The position numbers and the translations under genes were made by a program. Positions 35,205 through 46,138 of a stretch of 64,000 bases of DNA are shown here, piece after piece. The stretch is from Polynucleobacter asymbioticus QLW-P1DMWA-1 (lineage in GTDB: Bacteria; Pseudomonadota; Gammaproteobacteria; Burkholderiales; Burkholderiaceae). Each line of letters begins with the position of its first letter. Positions within the stretch are counted from its first letter, which is position 1. The notes beneath the pieces are model-generated. The model saw only the letters and a list, made by a program, of their open reading frames with translations. It made no database searches and was not told where the DNA came from. Where the stretch lies: positions 62,001-126,000 of the forward strand of contig NC_009379.1 in the NCBI RefSeq assembly GCF_000016345.1. Direction: 5' to 3'.

Positions 35205-35962
35205 TGTTGCATTTAGGCAGACTTCGCCGAACAGGGGTGCGTTTCCTGTTAGTGGGGTTTACTGCTCTGATTGTTGGTTGCGCTTCGATACCCGCTGGCG
35301 TCGAGCCCTCACCTAATGATCCGTGGGAGCCTTTTAATCGCTCAGTTTTCGAATTTAACGAAGGTTTAGATGCGTATTTACTCAAGCCCGTAGTAGCTGG
35401 GTACCGTTTTGTTTTGCCAGAATTTATTCGCGAGGGAATCTATAACTTTTTTAGTAATTACAACGATATATATACGGCTCTGTATAACTTGCTGCAAGGT
35501 AAGCCTGGATATGCCTTTAATGACTTGATGCGAGTTGCAGTAAATACCACTATGGGCTTAGGGGGTCTTCTAGATCTTGCAACCCCTGGTGGCCTTGAAA
35601 AGCATAAAGAAGACTGGGGTCAGACTTTGGGTGTATGGGGTGTACCTGCAGGCCCATATGTAGTATTACCTTTTTTTGGCCCAAGCAATGTGCGCGATAC
35701 CTTTGGCACTGCTGCTGATTTAGAGTCAGACTACTTATTTAGATTGCTACCAAACGTAGCTCTTAGAAATAGTTTGACTGGCTTGCGTGTTGTGAATACC
35801 CGAAACACCTATTACGAGGCAGGTGACTTATTGGATGGCGCCGCTATTGATAAGTACAGCTTTATGCGGGATGCTTACATTCAAAGACGTCAGTACCAAA
35901 TCAATGAGGGTAGAGACGATGAAGAGCCTCCAATGCCCCCGTATGAGAATGGTTACGAGTAA
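35201..35962 (+). CDS. mlaA: Outer-membrane lipoprotein MlaA (VacJ)
   Basis: MlaA (253 residues) removes mislocalised phospholipid from the outer leaflet of the outer membrane. A lipoprotein signal ends in LIVGC (lipidated Cys27). The conserved NDPWEPFNRSVFEFNEGLDAYLLKPVA-type block and FLGPSNVRDTFG-like region (FFGPSNVRDTFG) follow. In E. coli it is unlinked; here it lies inside the operon between mlaD and mlaC, which I recall as the betaproteobacterial arrangement. Two ATGs occur in tandem at the start. Confidence 0.95.
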   Translation: MMLHLGRLRRTGVRFLLVGFTALIVGCASIPAGVEPSPNDPWEPFNRSVFEFNEGLDAYLLKPVVAGYRFVLPEFIREGIYNFFSNYNDIYTALYNLLQGKPGYAFNDLMRVAVNTTMGLGGLLDLATPGGLEKHKEDWGQTLGVWGVPAGPYVVLPFFGPSNVRDTFGTAADLESDYLFRLLPNVALRNSLTGLRVVNTRNTYYEAGDLLDGAAIDKYSFMRDAYIQRRQYQINEGRDDEEPPMPPYENGYE

Positions 35963-36023
35963 AAATATATTCTTATGGGGGCTAGAATTGCCTCTGACGT
36001 ACAAACCTATTGAGATAACGCAT

Positions 36024-36656
36024 ATGAAAAGTTACAAAAAGATTTCTAAATGGTTGGCGATGAGCCTTTTTGTGGCATCTAGCGCACTCTTTGCTCAAAC
36101 CCCTGATCAATCAACTCCTCCAGACGCCTTAATCAAAATGGTTGTAACCGATGTGATGACTTCGGTGAAATCAGACCCAGAAATTCAAAAGGGCAATATT
36201 CCACGCATTGTTGATTTGGTTGAGAAGAAAATTGTTCCTTATACCGATATGCGTCGCACGACTGAAATGGCAATGGGGCCGAACTGGAAAAAGGCGACCC
36301 CTGAACAGCAAGCTCAGCTAACCTCCGAATTCAAAAATCTATTGATTCGTACTTACTCTGGCGCATTAAGTCAGTTACGTGATCAAACGGTGCAATTTAA
36401 AGCCCTTCGTTCAACTCCAGATGAACAAGAAGTAGTTGTAAAAACGGTGGTGCTAGGTCGTGGTGATCCAGTTCCTTTGGATTATCGTTTGGAGAAGACT
36501 GATAAAGGCTGGAAGGTCTACGACATGAACATCATGGGTGTTTGGCTGGTTGAGGCTTATCGCAATCAATTTGCTAATCAGATTAGCCAAAATGGGACTG
36601 AGGGTTTGGTGAAATTCTTGCAAGACCGCAATAAGCAGCTTGCTTCTACTAAATAA
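36024..36656 (+). CDS. mlaC: Periplasmic phospholipid-binding protein MlaC
   Basis: MlaC (210 residues) ferries phospholipid between MlaA and MlaD. A Sec signal peptide ends near LFAQTP (about residue 24). The core shows KIVPYTDMRRTTEMAMGPNW and the C-terminal DYRLEKTDKGWKVYDMNIMG, both typical of the Tol_Tol_Ttg2 fold. The frame is open upstream into mlaA, but ATG 36024 is the only start that gives a signal peptide. Confidence 0.94.
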   Translation: MKSYKKISKWLAMSLFVASSALFAQTPDQSTPPDALIKMVVTDVMTSVKSDPEIQKGNIPRIVDLVEKKIVPYTDMRRTTEMAMGPNWKKATPEQQAQLTSEFKNLLIRTYSGALSQLRDQTVQFKALRSTPDEQEVVVKTVVLGRGDPVPLDYRLEKTDKGWKVYDMNIMGVWLVEAYRNQFANQISQNGTEGLVKFLQDRNKQLASTK

Positions 36657-36669
36657 GCCTCTTTGATCG

Positions 36670-36927
36670 ATGTCTTTTCTTCTGCCTAAAACGGTTACTC
36701 AAGAAACTGCACTGCAACTGCAGAAAGAGGGTTTGCTCAATGCGCCCCAATTACGAGTGGTGAATTGCGCTTTATTGGAAGATTTTGATTCAACTGTTTT
36801 AACAGTATTGTTAGCATGGCAAAAAAAGGCGCAAGCAGATGGACATTCTTTATCTGTTGAGCAGGCCCCTGAAAAACTCAAAGTATTGGCCAATGTCTAC
36901 GGCGTATCTGCATTGCTAGGTTTGTAA
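36670..36927 (+). CDS. mlaB: STAS-domain protein MlaB
   Basis: MlaB (85 residues) is a cytoplasmic STAS-domain protein that binds and activates MlaF. Visible features are VVNCALLEDFDSTVLTVLLAWQKKAQ, the STAS core strand-helix, and a C-terminal LANVYGVSALLGL. Sequence conservation in this family is low. The call relies on fold pattern, length and position at the end of mlaFEDAC. Confidence 0.88.
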   Translation: MSFLLPKTVTQETALQLQKEGLLNAPQLRVVNCALLEDFDSTVLTVLLAWQKKAQADGHSLSVEQAPEKLKVLANVYGVSALLGL

Positions 36928-36931
36928 CAGC

Positions 36932-37684
36932 ATGCATTCGGCGATCTCACTCAAAAATATTTCTAAGCACTACGGAGCCCTTCAGGCTTTAGATGATGTC
37001 TCTTTGGCAATTGAGCCAGGAGAGTTTTTTGGGCTTCTAGGCCCTAATGGCGCCGGCAAGACAACCCTGATTTCTATCTTGGCTGGCTTGGTTAGGGCTG
37101 ATAAAGGACATGCTGCAATTTTGGGCGCAGATGTTCAAAAGTCATTTCGTGAGGCACGTCGTATGTTGGGTGTTGTTCCTCAAGAGCTCGTGTTTGACCC
37201 ATTTTTCACTGTGCGTGAAACATTGCGTTTTCAGTCTGGTTATTTTGGTATTCGCAACAATGATGCTTGGATCGACGAGATCTTGGCTAATCTGGATCTC
37301 GCCGGAAAAGCCGATAGCAATATGCGCACCCTATCCGGCGGTATGAAGCGTCGGGTGCTTGTTGCTCAGGCCCTAGTTCATCGCCCACCAGTCATTATTT
37401 TGGATGAGCCAACAGCAGGCGTGGATGTTGAGCTGCGTCAGTCTTTATGGCAATTTATCAGCCGCCTAAACCAAGATGGGCATACGATCGTCTTGACTAC
37501 ACATTATCTAGAAGAAGCAGAAGCTTTATGCCAACGTATTGCGATGCTTAAGCAAGGAAAAATTGTTGCTCTAGATACCACCGCTAATTTGCTAACCCGC
37601 TATGGTTCTGTGAAAAAAGATGGTGAAGGTAAAACGGATTTAGAAGAAGTGTTTGTCAATATTATGTCTGGGGGCGCGATATGA
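36932..37684 (+). CDS. ABC-2 transporter ATP-binding protein (YadG-like)
   Basis: This 250-residue ATPase of an ABC-2 exporter has Walker A GPNGAGKTT, signature LSGGMKRR, Walker B VIILDEPTAGVD and H-loop TTHYLEEAE. The C-terminal segment (LLTRYG to LEEVFVNIM) is typical of the YadG/CcmA-like DRI family. It starts four bases after mlaB and overlaps the permease start. The substrate is unknown; the constant link with mla genes suggests an envelope function. Confidence 0.9.
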   Translation: MHSAISLKNISKHYGALQALDDVSLAIEPGEFFGLLGPNGAGKTTLISILAGLVRADKGHAAILGADVQKSFREARRMLGVVPQELVFDPFFTVRETLRFQSGYFGIRNNDAWIDEILANLDLAGKADSNMRTLSGGMKRRVLVAQALVHRPPVIILDEPTAGVDVELRQSLWQFISRLNQDGHTIVLTTHYLEEAEALCQRIAMLKQGKIVALDTTANLLTRYGSVKKDGEGKTDLEEVFVNIMSGGAI

Positions 37685-38469
37685 AAAACGCGCTAAATAA
37701 GCCTACGTTGGAATACGGTAGCGGCTTTCCGACATTGTTATATAAAGAAGTAAAACGTTTTTATAAGGTGGCTTTTCAGACGGTAGCAGCGCCAGTCCTC
37801 ACCGCAATTTTGTATCTCATGATTTTTGGTCATGTGCTCGAAGGTAAAGAGGTTTACGGGCGCCTAAGTTACACCGCCTTTTTAATTCCCGGTCTGGTCA
37901 TGATGAGTGTCTTGCAAAATGCGTTCGCTAATACTTCTTCATCCTTAATTCAATCCAAAATTACTGGCAACCTTGTTTTTGTTCTGCTGGCACCGTTAAG
38001 TCATTTTGAGTTCTACGCTGCATATATTCTGGCAGCAGTATTCCGCGGTGTAGTTGTTGGCTTGGGTGTATTCCTCATCACGGCCTGGTATGGCTTACCT
38101 GCTATAGAAAACCCTATTTGGATTTTGACATTTGCATTTTTAGGGGCCGCAATTTTGGGTAGTCTAGGTTTGATTGCGGGAATCTGGGCAGATAAATATG
38201 ATCAGCTGGCTGCATTTCAGAATTTCATCATCATGCCTGCTACGATGCTATCCGGCGTCTTCTATTCAATTCACTCATTGCCACCCGCATGGCAGGTTGT
38301 ATCTCATTTCAACCCCTTCTTTTATATGATCGACGGATTTCGATTTGGGTTCTTTGGAGTTTCAGATATATCCCCATGGAATAGTTTGGCAATAGTGTTG
38401 TGCTTCTTTGCTGTAGTTTCAGTAATCGCATTACGATTGCTGCAAAAGGGCTATAAGCTCAGACATTAA
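37681..38469 (+). CDS. ABC-2 transporter permease (YadH-like)
   Basis: This 262-residue ABC-2 permease has six hydrophobic segments and the characteristic ABC2_membrane blocks FLIPGLVMMSVLQNAFANTSSS and LSGVFYSIHSLPPAWQ, followed by a HFNPFFYMIDGFRFG motif. It overlaps its ATPase by four bases (ATGA), so the two are coupled. Transported substrate unknown; probable exporter. Confidence 0.9.
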   Translation: MKNALNKPTLEYGSGFPTLLYKEVKRFYKVAFQTVAAPVLTAILYLMIFGHVLEGKEVYGRLSYTAFLIPGLVMMSVLQNAFANTSSSLIQSKITGNLVFVLLAPLSHFEFYAAYILAAVFRGVVVGLGVFLITAWYGLPAIENPIWILTFAFLGAAILGSLGLIAGIWADKYDQLAAFQNFIIMPATMLSGVFYSIHSLPPAWQVVSHFNPFFYMIDGFRFGFFGVSDISPWNSLAIVLCFFAVVSVIALRLLQKGYKLRH

Positions 38470-38486
38470 GATTTTGATTAGGAGAA

Positions 38487-38738
38487 ATGATGTTGCCAAC
38501 CCCAGAACAGATTAAAGGCTATATCAAGCAAGGTATTGAATGTACTCATATTCAAGTTGAAGGTGATGGCCAACATTTTTTTGCCACCATTGTGAGCCCT
38601 GAGTTTGAGGGTAAACGTTTAATTCAGCGCCATCAATTGGTATATGCTGCCATGGGCGATCGCATGAAGGCAGAAGTGCATGCTTTATCGATTAAGGCAT
38701 TTACCCCAGAAGAGTTCACTCAGAACATGGCTAAATAA
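38487..38738 (+). CDS. ibaG: BolA-family protein IbaG-like
   Basis: This 83-residue BolA-type protein may take part in iron-sulfur cluster handling with monothiol glutaredoxin. It has PTPEQIKGYIKQGIECTHIQV, the helix-turn FEGKRLIQRHQLVYAAMGDRM and the C-terminal HALSIKAFTPEEF. It is short and lacks the long loop of BolA, which suggests IbaG. It lies between an ABC-2 permease and murA, the usual mla-ibaG-murA order. Confidence 0.88.
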   Translation: MMLPTPEQIKGYIKQGIECTHIQVEGDGQHFFATIVSPEFEGKRLIQRHQLVYAAMGDRMKAEVHALSIKAFTPEEFTQNMAK

Positions 38739-38780
38739 AATTCATCTGCATTAATAAAAAGACATTACTGGAATCGTTTC

Positions 38781-40055
38781 ATGGATAAATTAAGAATGAC
38801 TGGCGGTACCCCGCTCAATGGCGAGGTGACGATTGCAGGCGCAAAGAATGCTGCGCTACCAATTTTGTGTGCCTGTCTCTTAACTGACCAACCAGTCGTG
38901 TTACGTAATTTACCTGATCTTCAAGATGTCCGAACCATGCTCAAGTTATTGCAAGAGATTGGTGTGGTCGTTAGTTTTCCAGATGCGAATAATCCTAACC
39001 ATGTGATCTTAAATGCGGCTGTGATCAAGAGTTCTGAGGCAACTTATGAAATGGTGAAAACTATGCGTGCATCGATCTTGGTGCTTGGTCCTTTGCTCGC
39101 CAGAATGCATAGCGCCAAAGTGTCATTGCCGGGTGGGTGTGCCATTGGTGCTCGACCTGTCGATCAGCATATTAAGGGCCTCAAGGCCATGGGTGCGAGC
39201 ATCAAAATTAAGAGTGGTTACATTCAGGCTGAAACCAAGCCGACAACGGAACGACTCAAGGGCGCCTCAATTCTGACTGACATGATTACTGTGACGGGGA
39301 CTGAAAATTTATTAATGGCGGCGACCTTGGCTTCGGGTACAACTATTTTAGAAAATGCAGCACGTGAGCCAGAGGTTGGTGATCTCGCTGAATTACTCGT
39401 TAAGATGGGCGCAAAGATTACGGGTATTGGCAGTGACCGTTTGGTAATTGAGGGTGTTGAAAAACTCCATGGAGCTGAACATTCAGTCATTCCGGACCGA
39501 ATTGAAGCAGGTACTTTTTTATGCGCAGTTGCTGCTGCAGGTGGAGAAGTATTGGTGAAGCATTGCCGCCCGGATACGCTTGACGCGGTTATCGTCAAGT
39601 TAAAAGAAGCAGGCTTGAAGATGGAGATAGGGCCGGATTGGATTAAGGCGTCTATGCAGGGTCGTCCGAAAGCAGTGAGCTTTCGTACTTCGGAATATCC
39701 AGCCTTCCCCACAGATATGCAGGCACAGCTCATGGCTGTAAATGCAGTAGCAAACGGTAATTCGACAATTACGGAAACAATTTTTGAAAATCGCTTTATG
39801 CACGTTCAAGAATTAAATCGCTTGGGTGCTGATATTGCGATTGAGGGTAATACTGCAATTGCGCAGGGAGTAGAGAGGCTTTCTGGAGCCATTGTGATGG
39901 CTACGGATTTACGCGCTTCAGCCAGCTTGGTGATTGCTGGCCTTGCTGCCCAAGGTGAAACCCAGGTGGACCGTATCTATCATTTAGATCGAGGTTACGA
40001 CCGTATGGAGCAGAAGTTAACCCGCTTAGGCGCCAACATTGAGCGTATTAAGTAG
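38781..40055 (+). CDS. murA: UDP-N-acetylglucosamine 1-carboxyvinyltransferase
   Basis: MurA (424 residues) does the first committed step of peptidoglycan synthesis, transferring enolpyruvate to UDP-GlcNAc. The catalytic and fosfomycin-target Cys is C120 in [35 protein letters not shown] opens the first inside-out barrel domain. The [11 protein letters not shown] and [13 protein letters not shown] motifs are present. Confidence 0.97.
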   Translation: MDKLRMTGGTPLNGEVTIAGAKNAALPILCACLLTDQPVVLRNLPDLQDVRTMLKLLQEIGVVVSFPDANNPNHVILNAAVIKSSEATYEMVKTMRASILVLGPLLARMHSAKVSLPGGCAIGARPVDQHIKGLKAMGASIKIKSGYIQAETKPTTERLKGASILTDMITVTGTENLLMAATLASGTTILENAAREPEVGDLAELLVKMGAKITGIGSDRLVIEGVEKLHGAEHSVIPDRIEAGTFLCAVAAAGGEVLVKHCRPDTLDAVIVKLKEAGLKMEIGPDWIKASMQGRPKAVSFRTSEYPAFPTDMQAQLMAVNAVANGNSTITETIFENRFMHVQELNRLGADIAIEGNTAIAQGVERLSGAIVMATDLRASASLVIAGLAAQGETQVDRIYHLDRGYDRMEQKLTRLGANIERIK

Positions 40056-40075
40056 GCCTGAGAGATAATTAGCTC

Positions 40076-40702
40076 ATGAAATTGACTTTAGCCCTCTCAA
40101 AGGGCCGCATCTTCGAAGAAACTGCTGAGATCTTATCTAAGGTCGGAATTATGCCGCTCGAAGATCCTGAAAAGTCACGCAAGTTGATTATTGAAACTTC
40201 TAATCCAGATGTTCGATTAATTATCGTGCGCGCTTCTGATGTGCCAACTTATGTGCAATTTGGTGGTGCTGATTTTGGGGTTGCCGGTTTGGACGTATTA
40301 ATGGAAAAAGGCACCGATGGTTTATATGTTCCTTTTGATTTAGATATTGCCAAATGTCGTATGTCAGTGGCTGTCCGCGAAGGTTTTGACTATGCGGCTG
40401 CCGTTAAACAGGGGTCACGTTTAAAAGTGGCTACGAAGTATGTCAATTGTGCTCGTGAACACTTTGCCAATAAAGGCGTGCACATCGATACGATTAAGCT
40501 ATACGGCTCCATGGAGCTTGCCCCATTAGTTGGTTTGGCTGATGCCATTGTGGATTTGGTTTCTACAGGCAACACACTAAAAGCAAATGGCTTGGTTGAA
40601 GTAGAACCGATTGCCGATATTAGCGCTCGATTGGTAGTAAACCAGGCTTCGTATAAGCGTAAGCGCCAACAACTTCAACCCATTTTTGAGTTGTTAAAGT
40701 AA
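40076..40702 (+). CDS. hisG: ATP phosphoribosyltransferase, short form
   Basis: HisG (208 residues) starts histidine synthesis from ATP and PRPP. It is the short form that lacks the C-terminal regulatory ACT-like domain. By family knowledge it needs a HisZ partner, which is not in this window. Key segments are [30 protein letters not shown] and the PRPP-binding [18 protein letters not shown]. It lies 20 bases after murA. Confidence 0.96.
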   Translation: MKLTLALSKGRIFEETAEILSKVGIMPLEDPEKSRKLIIETSNPDVRLIIVRASDVPTYVQFGGADFGVAGLDVLMEKGTDGLYVPFDLDIAKCRMSVAVREGFDYAAAVKQGSRLKVATKYVNCAREHFANKGVHIDTIKLYGSMELAPLVGLADAIVDLVSTGNTLKANGLVEVEPIADISARLVVNQASYKRKRQQLQPIFELLK

Positions 40703-40736
40703 TAGACGGATTAGAGTCCACAGCTCTTTATTACCT

Positions 40737-42059
40737 ATGCCCAAACCAGTACAAGTAAAGCGCCTCAACAGCCAAGATATAGGTTTCATAGAAACCTTAC
40801 TCTCTAGCCTTTCTTTGCCTATGGCAGATGATGAGGCTATAGACGCCGCGGTAGTCAAGATTTTGACTGCCGTGAAAGCGAAAGGTGATGCCGCTGTTTT
40901 GGAATTTACTAAACAGTTTGATCGCCTAAATGTAGCCAAGGTTTCAGAATTAGAGATCACTCGCCCGGAATTAGAACGTGCCTACAACGAACTTTCTGCT
41001 GTGCAAAAAAATGCTTTAGATGTTGCGGCTCAAAGAGTGCGCGCTTATCACGAGAAGCAAAAAATTGAAGCGGGTTGTCATTCTTGGGAATATGAAGAGG
41101 CTGATGGCACGCGTTTGGGTCAAAAAGTAACGCCACTGGATCGCGTTGGTATTTATGTTCCTGGTGGCAAGGCTGCCTACCCATCCTCTGTCTTGATGAA
41201 TGCGATTCCTGCAAAAGTTGCTGGAGTTGCCGAAGTCATTATGGTGGTCCCCACGCCAGATGGGTCACGTAATCCTTTGGTCTTGGCCGCTGCCTATTTG
41301 GCTGGCGTGGATAGAGTATTTACTATTGGGGGCGCTCAAGCAGTAGCGGCTCTTGCTTACGGCACTGAAACGATTCCATCGGTAGATAAAATTGTCGGTC
41401 CAGGTAATGCTTACGTAGCCGCAGCCAAGCGCAGAGTCTTTGGGACTGTGGGAATTGATATGATTGCCGGCCCATCAGAGATATTGGTTTTGTGTGATGG
41501 ATCTAGTAACCCTGATTGGGTTGCTATGGATTTATTTTCTCAAGCAGAGCATGACGAGCAAGCACAATCTATTTTGCTATGCCCTGATGCGAAGTTTATC
41601 GAACAAGTTCAAGATAGCATTAATCGATTGCTTCCTGAAATGCCAAGGGCAAAAGTGATTGAGGCTTCCTTAACAAATCGCGCTCTATTCATTCAAGTGC
41701 AGGATATGAAGCAAGCATGTGAAATTGCCAATGCGATAGCTGCTGAGCACTTGGAAATTTGCACTGTCGATCCGCGTCAGTGGGCTGATCAGATTCGTCA
41801 TGCTGGGGCTATCTTTATGGGTAACTACACCAGTGAATCGCTAGGCGATTATTGTGCTGGACCTAATCACGTATTACCAACAGCACGCACTGCGCGTTTC
41901 TCATCTCCGCTGGGTGTTTACGACTTCATCAAGCGCTCAAGCATGATTGAAGTGAGCGAAGCTGGGGCACAAACCTTAGGGGCTATTGCTAGCACCTTGG
42001 CTCATGGGGAAGGTTTGCAAGCCCATGCTCGTGCAGCTGAGATGCGTCTTAAGAAGTAA
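40737..42059 (+). CDS. hisD: Histidinol dehydrogenase
   Basis: HisD (440 residues) oxidises L-histidinol to L-histidine with two NAD. The [20 protein letters not shown] block, [14 protein letters not shown], the zinc-site [13 protein letters not shown] and AEHLEI, and the C-terminal [17 protein letters not shown] are all present. It is convergent with hisC, 19 bases apart. Confidence 0.97.
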   Translation: MPKPVQVKRLNSQDIGFIETLLSSLSLPMADDEAIDAAVVKILTAVKAKGDAAVLEFTKQFDRLNVAKVSELEITRPELERAYNELSAVQKNALDVAAQRVRAYHEKQKIEAGCHSWEYEEADGTRLGQKVTPLDRVGIYVPGGKAAYPSSVLMNAIPAKVAGVAEVIMVVPTPDGSRNPLVLAAAYLAGVDRVFTIGGAQAVAALAYGTETIPSVDKIVGPGNAYVAAAKRRVFGTVGIDMIAGPSEILVLCDGSSNPDWVAMDLFSQAEHDEQAQSILLCPDAKFIEQVQDSINRLLPEMPRAKVIEASLTNRALFIQVQDMKQACEIANAIAAEHLEICTVDPRQWADQIRHAGAIFMGNYTSESLGDYCAGPNHVLPTARTARFSSPLGVYDFIKRSSMIEVSEAGAQTLGAIASTLAHGEGLQAHARAAEMRLKK

Positions 42060-42078
42060 TTTCTAAACTAGCGAAAAC

Positions 42079-43146
42079 TTAGCTCAGGATTTCTTGTAAG
42101 GCAGCGACAAGCTCGTTGCTTTGTTCATCTGTGCCGATCGTAATGCGTAAAAACGCATCTATACGTGGAGATTTGAAATGGCGCACGATGATGCCGCGAT
42201 CCCGCAAGGCTTGATACAGTGACTCACCAGCATGCTTTGGATGACGAGTAAAAATAAAGTTTGCGGTCGAGGGCAATGTGTCAAAGCCTAAAGCATCCAA
42301 TTGGCTTACTAATCTATCGCGCGTCTGAATTACTTTTGCTGAGGTTTCTAATAGATGAGTTTGATCTTCAATTGCGGCGATTGCACCTGCTTGAGCTAAA
42401 CGGCCTAGAGGGTAAGAGTTAAAGCTATTCTTAACTCGCTCCAAGCCTTCAATCAGTGTTGGGTGGCCAACTGCAAAACCAACCCGCAAGCCTGCAAGAG
42501 CTCTTGATTTCGAGAGGGTGTGCACTACCACTAGATTTTCTGGGCAGCTAGCACCACGCAATAAAGGAATACAAGACTCTGTTCCATAGTCCACATAGGC
42601 TTCATCTATCACTACAACTGAATCTAGATTTTTGGAAAGCAAAGTCTCAATTTCTGAGCGTGCAATTGCGCGACCAGTAGGTGCATTGGGGTTGGGAAAA
42701 ATAATTCCGCCATTGGGCAATACATAGTCTCTGGCATTAATCTCGAACTGCTCTCCTAGTGGGATAGTCTTGTAATCAATGCCAAAGAGTTTGCAATAAA
42801 CCGGATAAAAGCTATAGGTGATATCTGGAAAATGAACGGGCTTATTTTGTTTCAGCAAGCCAGCAAAAATATGTGCAAGAACCTCGTCTGAGCCATTCCC
42901 CAAGAAAACTTGCTTGGGATCTAAGCCATGCAATTGAGCGATTGCTTTTTTAAGGGCTAAGCCCTCTGGATCTGGATAAAGTCGCAAATCATCGTTTGTT
43001 TGACTCTGAATGGCAGCAAGAGCCTTTGCAGATGGACCATATGGGCTTTCATTCGTGTTGAGTTTGACCAACCGTTGCATTTGCGGCTGCTCCCCTGGAA
43101 CGTAGGGGGTTAAGGTTTGAACGACAGGGCTCCAAAAACGGCTCAT
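42079..43146 (-). CDS. hisC: Histidinol-phosphate aminotransferase (inverted within the his genes)
   Basis: HisC (355 residues) is a PLP enzyme converting imidazole-acetol phosphate to histidinol phosphate. It has [34 protein letters not shown] and the Schiff-base Lys in [19 protein letters not shown] 43146 (MSRFWSP) is preferred over a TTG at 43170. It is transcribed opposite to the other his genes and is divergent from hisB. An inversion or separate insertion is inferred, and it needs its own promoter. Confidence 0.93.
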   Translation of the reverse strand: MSRFWSPVVQTLTPYVPGEQPQMQRLVKLNTNESPYGPSAKALAAIQSQTNDDLRLYPDPEGLALKKAIAQLHGLDPKQVFLGNGSDEVLAHIFAGLLKQNKPVHFPDITYSFYPVYCKLFGIDYKTIPLGEQFEINARDYVLPNGGIIFPNPNAPTGRAIARSEIETLLSKNLDSVVVIDEAYVDYGTESCIPLLRGASCPENLVVVHTLSKSRALAGLRVGFAVGHPTLIEGLERVKNSFNSYPLGRLAQAGAIAAIEDQTHLLETSAKVIQTRDRLVSQLDALGFDTLPSTANFIFTRHPKHAGESLYQALRDRGIIVRHFKSPRIDAFLRITIGTDEQSNELVAALQEILS

Positions 43147-43259
43147 GAGGGTACTCAGGTCAAAAATCAAAAAAGTGAAGCAATAACAGCATTTATATCT
43201 GTTCTAGGAATGATATTATGAGGCTTCAATCAACACTTCGCCTCGCGGCGCAATGAAGC

Positions 43260-43847
43260 ATGCGGCAAGCCGACGTTACCCGAAACACTTCGGAAACCAA
43301 AATTCAAATTTCCATCAATCTAGATGGTACCGGTAAGGCTGAACTCGCCTCAGGGGTCCCTTTCTTGGATCATATGCTGGATCAGATCGCCCGTCATGGG
43401 ATGATTGATCTTAAGGTGGTTGCACAAGGCGACACCCATATTGACGACCATCACACTGTTGAGGACGTGGGTATCACCCTAGGGCAGGCCTTTGCAAAGG
43501 CGGTTGGCGATAAGGCAGGTATTACTCGTTATGGCCACTCTTATGTGCCTCTTGATGAAACGCTCTCCCGTGTTGTAGTGGATTTTTCTGGTCGTCCAGG
43601 CTTAGAGTTCAACGTACCATTTACACGTGCTCGGGTAGGTGACTTTGATGTGGATCTGAGTATTGAGTTTTTCCGCGGCTTTGTAAACCATGCTGGCGTG
43701 ACTTTGCATATTGATAATTTGCGCGGCATTAACGCACATCATCAAATTGAAACGGTATTTAAGGCATTTGGCCGCGCACTGCGCATGGCTTTGACCGTTG
43801 ATCCACGTGCCGCTGGCGTTGTTCCTTCAACCAAAGGCAGCCTCTAA
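43260..43847 (+). CDS. hisB: Imidazoleglycerol-phosphate dehydratase
   Basis: HisB (195 residues) is the monofunctional IGP dehydratase without the phosphatase domain of enterobacteria. Metal-binding motifs are [23 protein letters not shown] and [19 protein letters not shown]. It starts a + strand his group after the inverted hisC. The 113-base divergent region upstream should hold its promoter. Confidence 0.97.
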   Translation: MRQADVTRNTSETKIQISINLDGTGKAELASGVPFLDHMLDQIARHGMIDLKVVAQGDTHIDDHHTVEDVGITLGQAFAKAVGDKAGITRYGHSYVPLDETLSRVVVDFSGRPGLEFNVPFTRARVGDFDVDLSIEFFRGFVNHAGVTLHIDNLRGINAHHQIETVFKAFGRALRMALTVDPRAAGVVPSTKGSL

Positions 43848-43894
43848 TCTAGATTAGTTAGCTGCCCAGAAGACCACTGCAAAGATAGGCTAAA

Positions 43895-44557
43895 TTGGCG
43901 CAAACCATTGCGATCGTTGATTATGGAATGGGCAACCTTCGTTCCGTATATCAGGCATTTCATCATGTGGCACCCGATGACAATGTATTGATTGCCCATA
44001 AGCCAGAAGAAATTCTTTCCGCCGATCGCGTTGTATTGCCTGGTCAGGGTGCTATGCCTGATTGCATGAAGCATCTTGAAGAATCTGGTTTGCTAGAAGC
44101 CTTGCTTGAAGCGTCTAAAAATAAGCCACTTTTAGGGGTGTGTGTTGGCGAGCAAATGCTGTTTGATCAAAGCGCTGAAGTGCGGGTTAGTGAAAATGGT
44201 AAATGGACACCTTGCCTGGGTTTGATCCCTGGAGAAGTACGCCGCTTTGAATTGGCCGGCAAAAAGCAAGCTGATGGTTCGGCCTATAAGGTTCCCCATA
44301 TGGGCTGGAACCAGGTGCGCCAAGACCGCAGCCATCCTATTTGGGACGGTATTCCAGATCTCACTAGCTTTTATTTTGTCCATAGCTATTATGTTGTGCC
44401 GCAACGCAAGGAAGATATTGCAGGGTCAACAGAATATGGCGATTGGTTTGCATCTGCCGTGGCGCGAGATAATATTTTTGCAACTCAATTTCACCCAGAA
44501 AAAAGTGCAGAATACGGATTAAAGCTTTATAAAAATTTTGTTTCTTGGCAACCTTAA
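43895..44557 (+). CDS. hisH: Imidazole glycerol phosphate synthase subunit HisH (TTG start)
   Basis: HisH (220 residues) is the glutaminase that feeds ammonia to HisF. It is a class-I amidotransferase with nucleophile C83 in [10 protein letters not shown], and the His/Glu pair is in [28 protein letters not shown] opens it. The start is TTG at 43895 (the first ATG comes after the conserved DYG motif), with AGATAGG upstream. Confidence 0.95.
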   Translation: MAQTIAIVDYGMGNLRSVYQAFHHVAPDDNVLIAHKPEEILSADRVVLPGQGAMPDCMKHLEESGLLEALLEASKNKPLLGVCVGEQMLFDQSAEVRVSENGKWTPCLGLIPGEVRRFELAGKKQADGSAYKVPHMGWNQVRQDRSHPIWDGIPDLTSFYFVHSYYVVPQRKEDIAGSTEYGDWFASAVARDNIFATQFHPEKSAEYGLKLYKNFVSWQP

Positions 44558-44576
44558 TATTTCTTGACCCTTTGTT

Positions 44577-45338
44577 ATGCTGCTGATTCCCGCAATTGAT
44601 CTTAAAGATGGCCACTGTGTTCGACTCGAACAAGGTGATATGGATAAGGCCACAGTTTTTTCCGAAGACCCTGGTGCTATGGCGGCACATTGGATTAGCA
44701 AGGGTGCTCGTCGACTACATTTAGTTGACCTGAATGGTGCCTTTGCTGGCAAATTAAAAAATGAGTCGGCCATTAAATCGATTCTCAAGGCAGTTGGAAA
44801 TGAAATCCCTGTTCAGTTAGGCGGCGGCATTCGTGATCTTGAGACGATTGAGCGTCTACTCGATGACGGAATTAGCACCGTCATTATTGGCACTGCAGCT
44901 GTAAAGAACCCAGGCTTTGTTCAGGATGCCTGCACAGCATTTCCAGGTCATGTGATGGTTGGCCTAGATGCCCGTGATGGCAAAGTTGCAACTGATGGTT
45001 GGAGCAAAATTACTGGCCATGAGGTCATTGACCTGGCCAAGAAATTTGAAGATTGGGGCGTGGAAGCCATTATCTATACCGATATTGGTCGCGATGGTAT
45101 GTTGAAAGGTGTCAATATTGAAGCCACGATGAAGCTTGCTCAAGCTATTCGTATTCCTGTTATTGCCAGTGGTGGCCTTTCCAATAATCAAGACATTGAA
45201 GCGCTCTGCAAAGCGGAAGAAGAGGGCGTGATGGGTGTGATTGCCGGACGCTCTATTTATGCCGCTGATCTAGATTTAGCCGCTGCCCAAAAATATGCGG
45301 ATGAATTGACGCTGAAATATGCGAAGAAAATTATCTAG
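44577..45338 (+). CDS. hisA: Phosphoribosyl-formimino-AICAR-ribotide isomerase
   Basis: HisA (253 residues) is a (beta/alpha)8 isomerase. Catalytic Asp residues lie in [12 protein letters not shown] (first strand) and [12 protein letters not shown] (second half). Phosphate-binding GGGIRD and ASGGLSN loops are present. Its TAG stop shares one base with the GTG start of hisF. Confidence 0.97.
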   Translation: MLLIPAIDLKDGHCVRLEQGDMDKATVFSEDPGAMAAHWISKGARRLHLVDLNGAFAGKLKNESAIKSILKAVGNEIPVQLGGGIRDLETIERLLDDGISTVIIGTAAVKNPGFVQDACTAFPGHVMVGLDARDGKVATDGWSKITGHEVIDLAKKFEDWGVEAIIYTDIGRDGMLKGVNIEATMKLAQAIRIPVIASGGLSNNQDIEALCKAEEEGVMGVIAGRSIYAADLDLAAAQKYADELTLKYAKKII

Positions 45339-46096
45339 TGCTCACAAAACGAATTATTCCTTGCCTGGATGTTACTGCTGGGCGCGTGGTTAAGGGTGTG
45401 AACTTTGTCGGCCTGCGTGATGCAGGTGATCCCGTTGAGATTGCTCGTCGTTACGATTCTCAAGGCGCGGACGAGCTGACCTTTTTAGATATCACAGCTA
45501 CTTCTGATGGTCGCGATCTAATTTTGCACATCATCGAAAATGTAGCATCACAAGTATTTATTCCCCTCACGGTTGGCGGCGGTGTACGTGCGGTTGCGGA
45601 CGTAAGGCGCTTACTCAATGCAGGCGCTGACAAGGTCAGCATGAATTCATCAGCTGTCGCAAACCCAGATTTAGTGTCAGATGCTGCCGCTTATTACGGC
45701 TCACAATGCATCGTGGTTGCGATTGATGCCAAACAAACTGAGGCTGGCAATTGGGAGGTCTTTACCCATGGAGGCAGAACTGCCACAGGTATGGATGTTG
45801 TGGAGTGGGCCAAAGAAGTTGCTAAACGTGGTGCTGGTGAAATATTACTAACGAGCATGAATCGTGACGGTAGTAAGGATGGTTTTGATTTGGCACTCAC
45901 AGCAGCAGTAAGTGACGCTGTGTCGGTGCCGGTGATTGCCTCCGGTGGGGTAGGCAATCTTCAGCACTTAGTGGATGGCATTACCAAGGGCCACGCTGAT
46001 GCGGTATTGGCAGCCAGTATTTTTCACTACGGTGAATATACGGTCCAGGAGGCAAAAGAATATATGGCTGCCCAAGGGGTTCCCGTTCGAATTTAA
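45338..46096 (+). CDS. hisF: Imidazole glycerol phosphate synthase subunit HisF (GTG start)
   Basis: HisF (252 residues) is the cyclase barrel paired with HisH. Catalytic Asp residues are in [17 protein letters not shown] and [15 protein letters not shown]. The [25 protein letters not shown] block and ASGGVGN phosphate loop are standard. GTG start overlaps the hisA stop by one base, indicating coupling. Confidence 0.97.
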   Translation: MLTKRIIPCLDVTAGRVVKGVNFVGLRDAGDPVEIARRYDSQGADELTFLDITATSDGRDLILHIIENVASQVFIPLTVGGGVRAVADVRRLLNAGADKVSMNSSAVANPDLVSDAAAYYGSQCIVVAIDAKQTEAGNWEVFTHGGRTATGMDVVEWAKEVAKRGAGEILLTSMNRDGSKDGFDLALTAAVSDAVSVPVIASGGVGNLQHLVDGITKGHADAVLAASIFHYGEYTVQEAKEYMAAQGVPVRI

Positions 46097-46138
46097 GTAG
46101 TTTTGCAGGATCCCTTCGATTCACTGTAAAGTTCAGCT

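Noticed and set aside
35823..36023. A long upstream extension of mlaC overlapping mlaA
   Set aside because: It would bury the Sec signal peptide of MlaC; ATG 36024 gives a normal exported protein.
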